A program made the translations under genes and the position numbers. From the NCBI GenBank assembly GCA_003221435.1, contig QHRS01000015.1, forward strand, positions 1 to 14,847: a stretch of DNA of 14,847 nt, given 5' to 3'. Positions 13,522 through 14,847 of the stretch are shown here, piece by piece. Position 1 is the first letter of the stretch; every line of letters begins with the position of its first letter. The notes under the pieces are model-generated. The model had not been told where the DNA came from. It made no database searches and saw only the letters and a program-made list of their open reading frames with translations. Source of the DNA: Candidatus Rokuibacteriota bacterium. Lineage in GTDB: Bacteria; Methylomirabilota; Methylomirabilia; Rokubacteriales; CSP1-6.

Positions 13522-14847
13522 ATGAACTGTCGGCACCTCCGCCCGCTCCTCCTCTGCGCGCTCGGGATTCTCTCGCCGCGCGCCGGGTCCGCCGCGCAGG
13601 CCGAGAACTTCGCCGCGCTGCTCGACACAACTTGCCACTATGGTTACGGGGACACGCTCACCGTGATCTGGAAGCCGCTGGCGACGCTGCCCGGGCTCGT
13701 CCGCCCGGGCGACACGCTGACGGTGTGGGCGTACGCGCCCTCGACGCCCGTGAATTGGAGCGCCTCCCTGCGGTTCGGAGCGCTCAATGTGCCGATGGTG
13801 GCAGCTGGAGGCTCGTTCCAGGCCAGCCTGGGATGGTGGGTGCTGGGCTTTCGCGTGCCGCAGGGTGTGGCCGAGGAGGTCTACGACCTCGCCCTCGGCT
13901 CCGACACCGGCGTCCGCGACACGACCCGCCACTCCGTCAAGGTGCTGCCCGCCTTCCGGAGCGATTACTATTTCGCGCAGATCTCGGACACGCATCTTCC
14001 GGAGCATTCCTTCTCGCCCAATTTCAGCACATGCGACACCTCCGGCATGGCGGACTTCGATGCGGTCATCGATGACCTCAATCTGATCCATCCGGAATTC
14101 ATTCTTCACACGGGAGATCTCGTGAACGAGGGCGAGCTGGAGGAGTACTACCGGGACTACGAGATGGGCCGCGCCCAGGGCATGGTCTCTCGCCTGCGCG
14201 ATCCGATGTTCCTGAGTTCCGGTAATCATGACATCGGCGGGTGGCAGCCCACACCGCCGCCGGCGGGAACCGCGCGCAAGAACTGGTGGCGCTACTTCGG
14301 GTGGCCCTTCCTGGCCAGTCCCCCGGCCGGCGCGCCCTATCATTCGCAGGACTACAGCTTCGATTACGATTCGCTGCGCGTGATCGCGCTCGAGGCGTAT
14401 CTCAACAACGGGTCGTACGACAACTACCAGACCGGCACCTACGGCGGCGGGAGCTTCACCTCGGAGCAGATCAGCTGGCTCACGCAGGAGATCGCAGCTG
14501 CGGGGCCGCGGCACAAGCTCGTGATGTACCACTTCGACTTCGATCAGGGCGCCAACACCGGGAGCACGACCGGCCCCTGGCAGCTCAACATCGCCACGCT
14601 GGGCGTCGACGGCGCGATCTGGGGGCACGATCACAGCGTGCCCGAGAACACGGTGACGCCTTACACCGCCCGCCCGTTCAACCTCGGCTGCCAGTCCGTG
14701 ATCGACGGCAAGCGCACGTTTCGGATCTTCCGGGTTCACAACGGGCACGTCTCGCCGGGCCCGATGCACCACGCCGGCACGACCACCGACTCGCTGAGCG
14801 CGACTTGGAGCGGCCCCAACGACGGCTCGCAGGTCCGGCTCGGCGTC
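13522..14847 (+). CDS. Secreted calcineurin-like metallophosphoesterase, 3' end outside window
   Basis: Visible 442 residues of an exported two-metal phosphoesterase. The signal peptide is MNCRHLRPLLLCALGILSPRAGSA. An N-terminal beta-sandwich-like domain follows (about 25-145), with GDTLTVIW, PGDTLTVWAY and WVLGFRVPQGV. The calcineurin-like domain then has all five motifs: QISDTH (D156, H158), LHTGDLVNEG (D199), SSGNHD (N235, H236), VMYHFD (H337) and WGHDHS (H369, H371). All metal-ligand positions are therefore filled. A NNGSYDNYQTGTYGGG segment (about 300) probably forms a surface loop. After the catalytic core the chain continues through SLSATWSGPNDGSQ past the window end, which suggests another beta domain, perhaps for surface attachment or sorting. 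ATG 13522 gives a normal signal peptide; the ribosome binding site is weak. The substrate (nucleotide, phosphodiester or phosphoprotein) cannot be inferred. Confidence 0.9.
   Translation, partial: MNCRHLRPLLLCALGILSPRAGSAAQAENFAALLDTTCHYGYGDTLTVIWKPLATLPGLVRPGDTLTVWAYAPSTPVNWSASLRFGALNVPMVAAGGSFQASLGWWVLGFRVPQGVAEEVYDLALGSDTGVRDTTRHSVKVLPAFRSDYYFAQISDTHLPEHSFSPNFSTCDTSGMADFDAVIDDLNLIHPEFILHTGDLVNEGELEEYYRDYEMGRAQGMVSRLRDPMFLSSGNHDIGGWQPTPPPAGTARKNWWRYFGWPFLASPPAGAPYHSQDYSFDYDSLRVIALEAYLNNGSYDNYQTGTYGGGSFTSEQISWLTQEIAAAGPRHKLVMYHFDFDQGANTGSTTGPWQLNIATLGVDGAIWGHDHSVPENTVTPYTARPFNLGCQSVIDGKRTFRIFRVHNGHVSPGPMHHAGTTTDSLSATWSGPNDGSQVRLGV

Noticed and set aside
13471..14772. Minus-strand frame of 433 codons opposite the phosphoesterase gene
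   Set aside because: The plus strand carries all five calcineurin-like motifs; the minus product has none.

Overview
The window is about 14.8 kb of GC-rich DNA (by eye roughly two thirds G+C, not counted). It comes from a bacterium with an outer membrane: it encodes a tripartite RND efflux pair, two probable outer-membrane beta-barrels, several signal-peptide proteins and a polysaccharide-type synthase/deacetylase fusion. No rRNA, tRNA, CRISPR array, insertion sequence or integrase is visible. The lineage cannot be fixed from sequence reading alone. Content and composition suit a Myxococcota-, Gemmatimonadota- or Eisenbacteria-like organism, but this is a guess.

Left region (1-3348, minus strand): a two-gene unit. 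A secreted beta-barrel 'transporter' gene overlaps by 14 bp the GTG start of a very large protein that runs off the left edge. That protein has an N-terminal membrane anchor, a GH18-like hydrolase domain, a NodB polysaccharide deacetylase and a second membrane segment, and then enters a GT2 glycosyltransferase. The set resembles a condensed exopolysaccharide synthesis, modification and export module, comparable in parts to PgaA/PgaB/PgaC.

Middle plus-strand region (3490-7014): a secreted protein of unknown function (with a possible small upstream ORF), a terminator-like hairpin, then a tight group. The group holds an isoprenylcysteine-carboxyl-methyltransferase-family membrane protein, a leucine-carboxyl-methyltransferase-family SAM enzyme, a small secreted barrel-like protein and a VOC/glyoxalase-fold protein, the last with its own likely promoter.

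Efflux region (7054-11348, minus strand): a lipoprotein periplasmic adaptor (MexA/AcrA type) coupled by an ATGA overlap to an HAE1-type RND pump with an intact proton-relay Asp-Asp/Lys set. No TolC-like outer-membrane factor is encoded here. The adaptor is transcribed divergently from a bacterial lipase-maturation-factor (LMF1) family membrane protein (11564-13102).

Right region (13103-14847): a short decayed remnant of another VOC protein, then a secreted calcineurin-like metallophosphoesterase that runs off the right edge.

A recurring signal is a TA[C/G]NNT -10-like hexamer close to several starts. In three or four cases it lies only 6-9 nt before the start codon with no Shine-Dalgarno sequence, which suggests leaderless transcripts. 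The other genes have TGN-extended -10 elements with short leaders, or are coupled to the gene before them.
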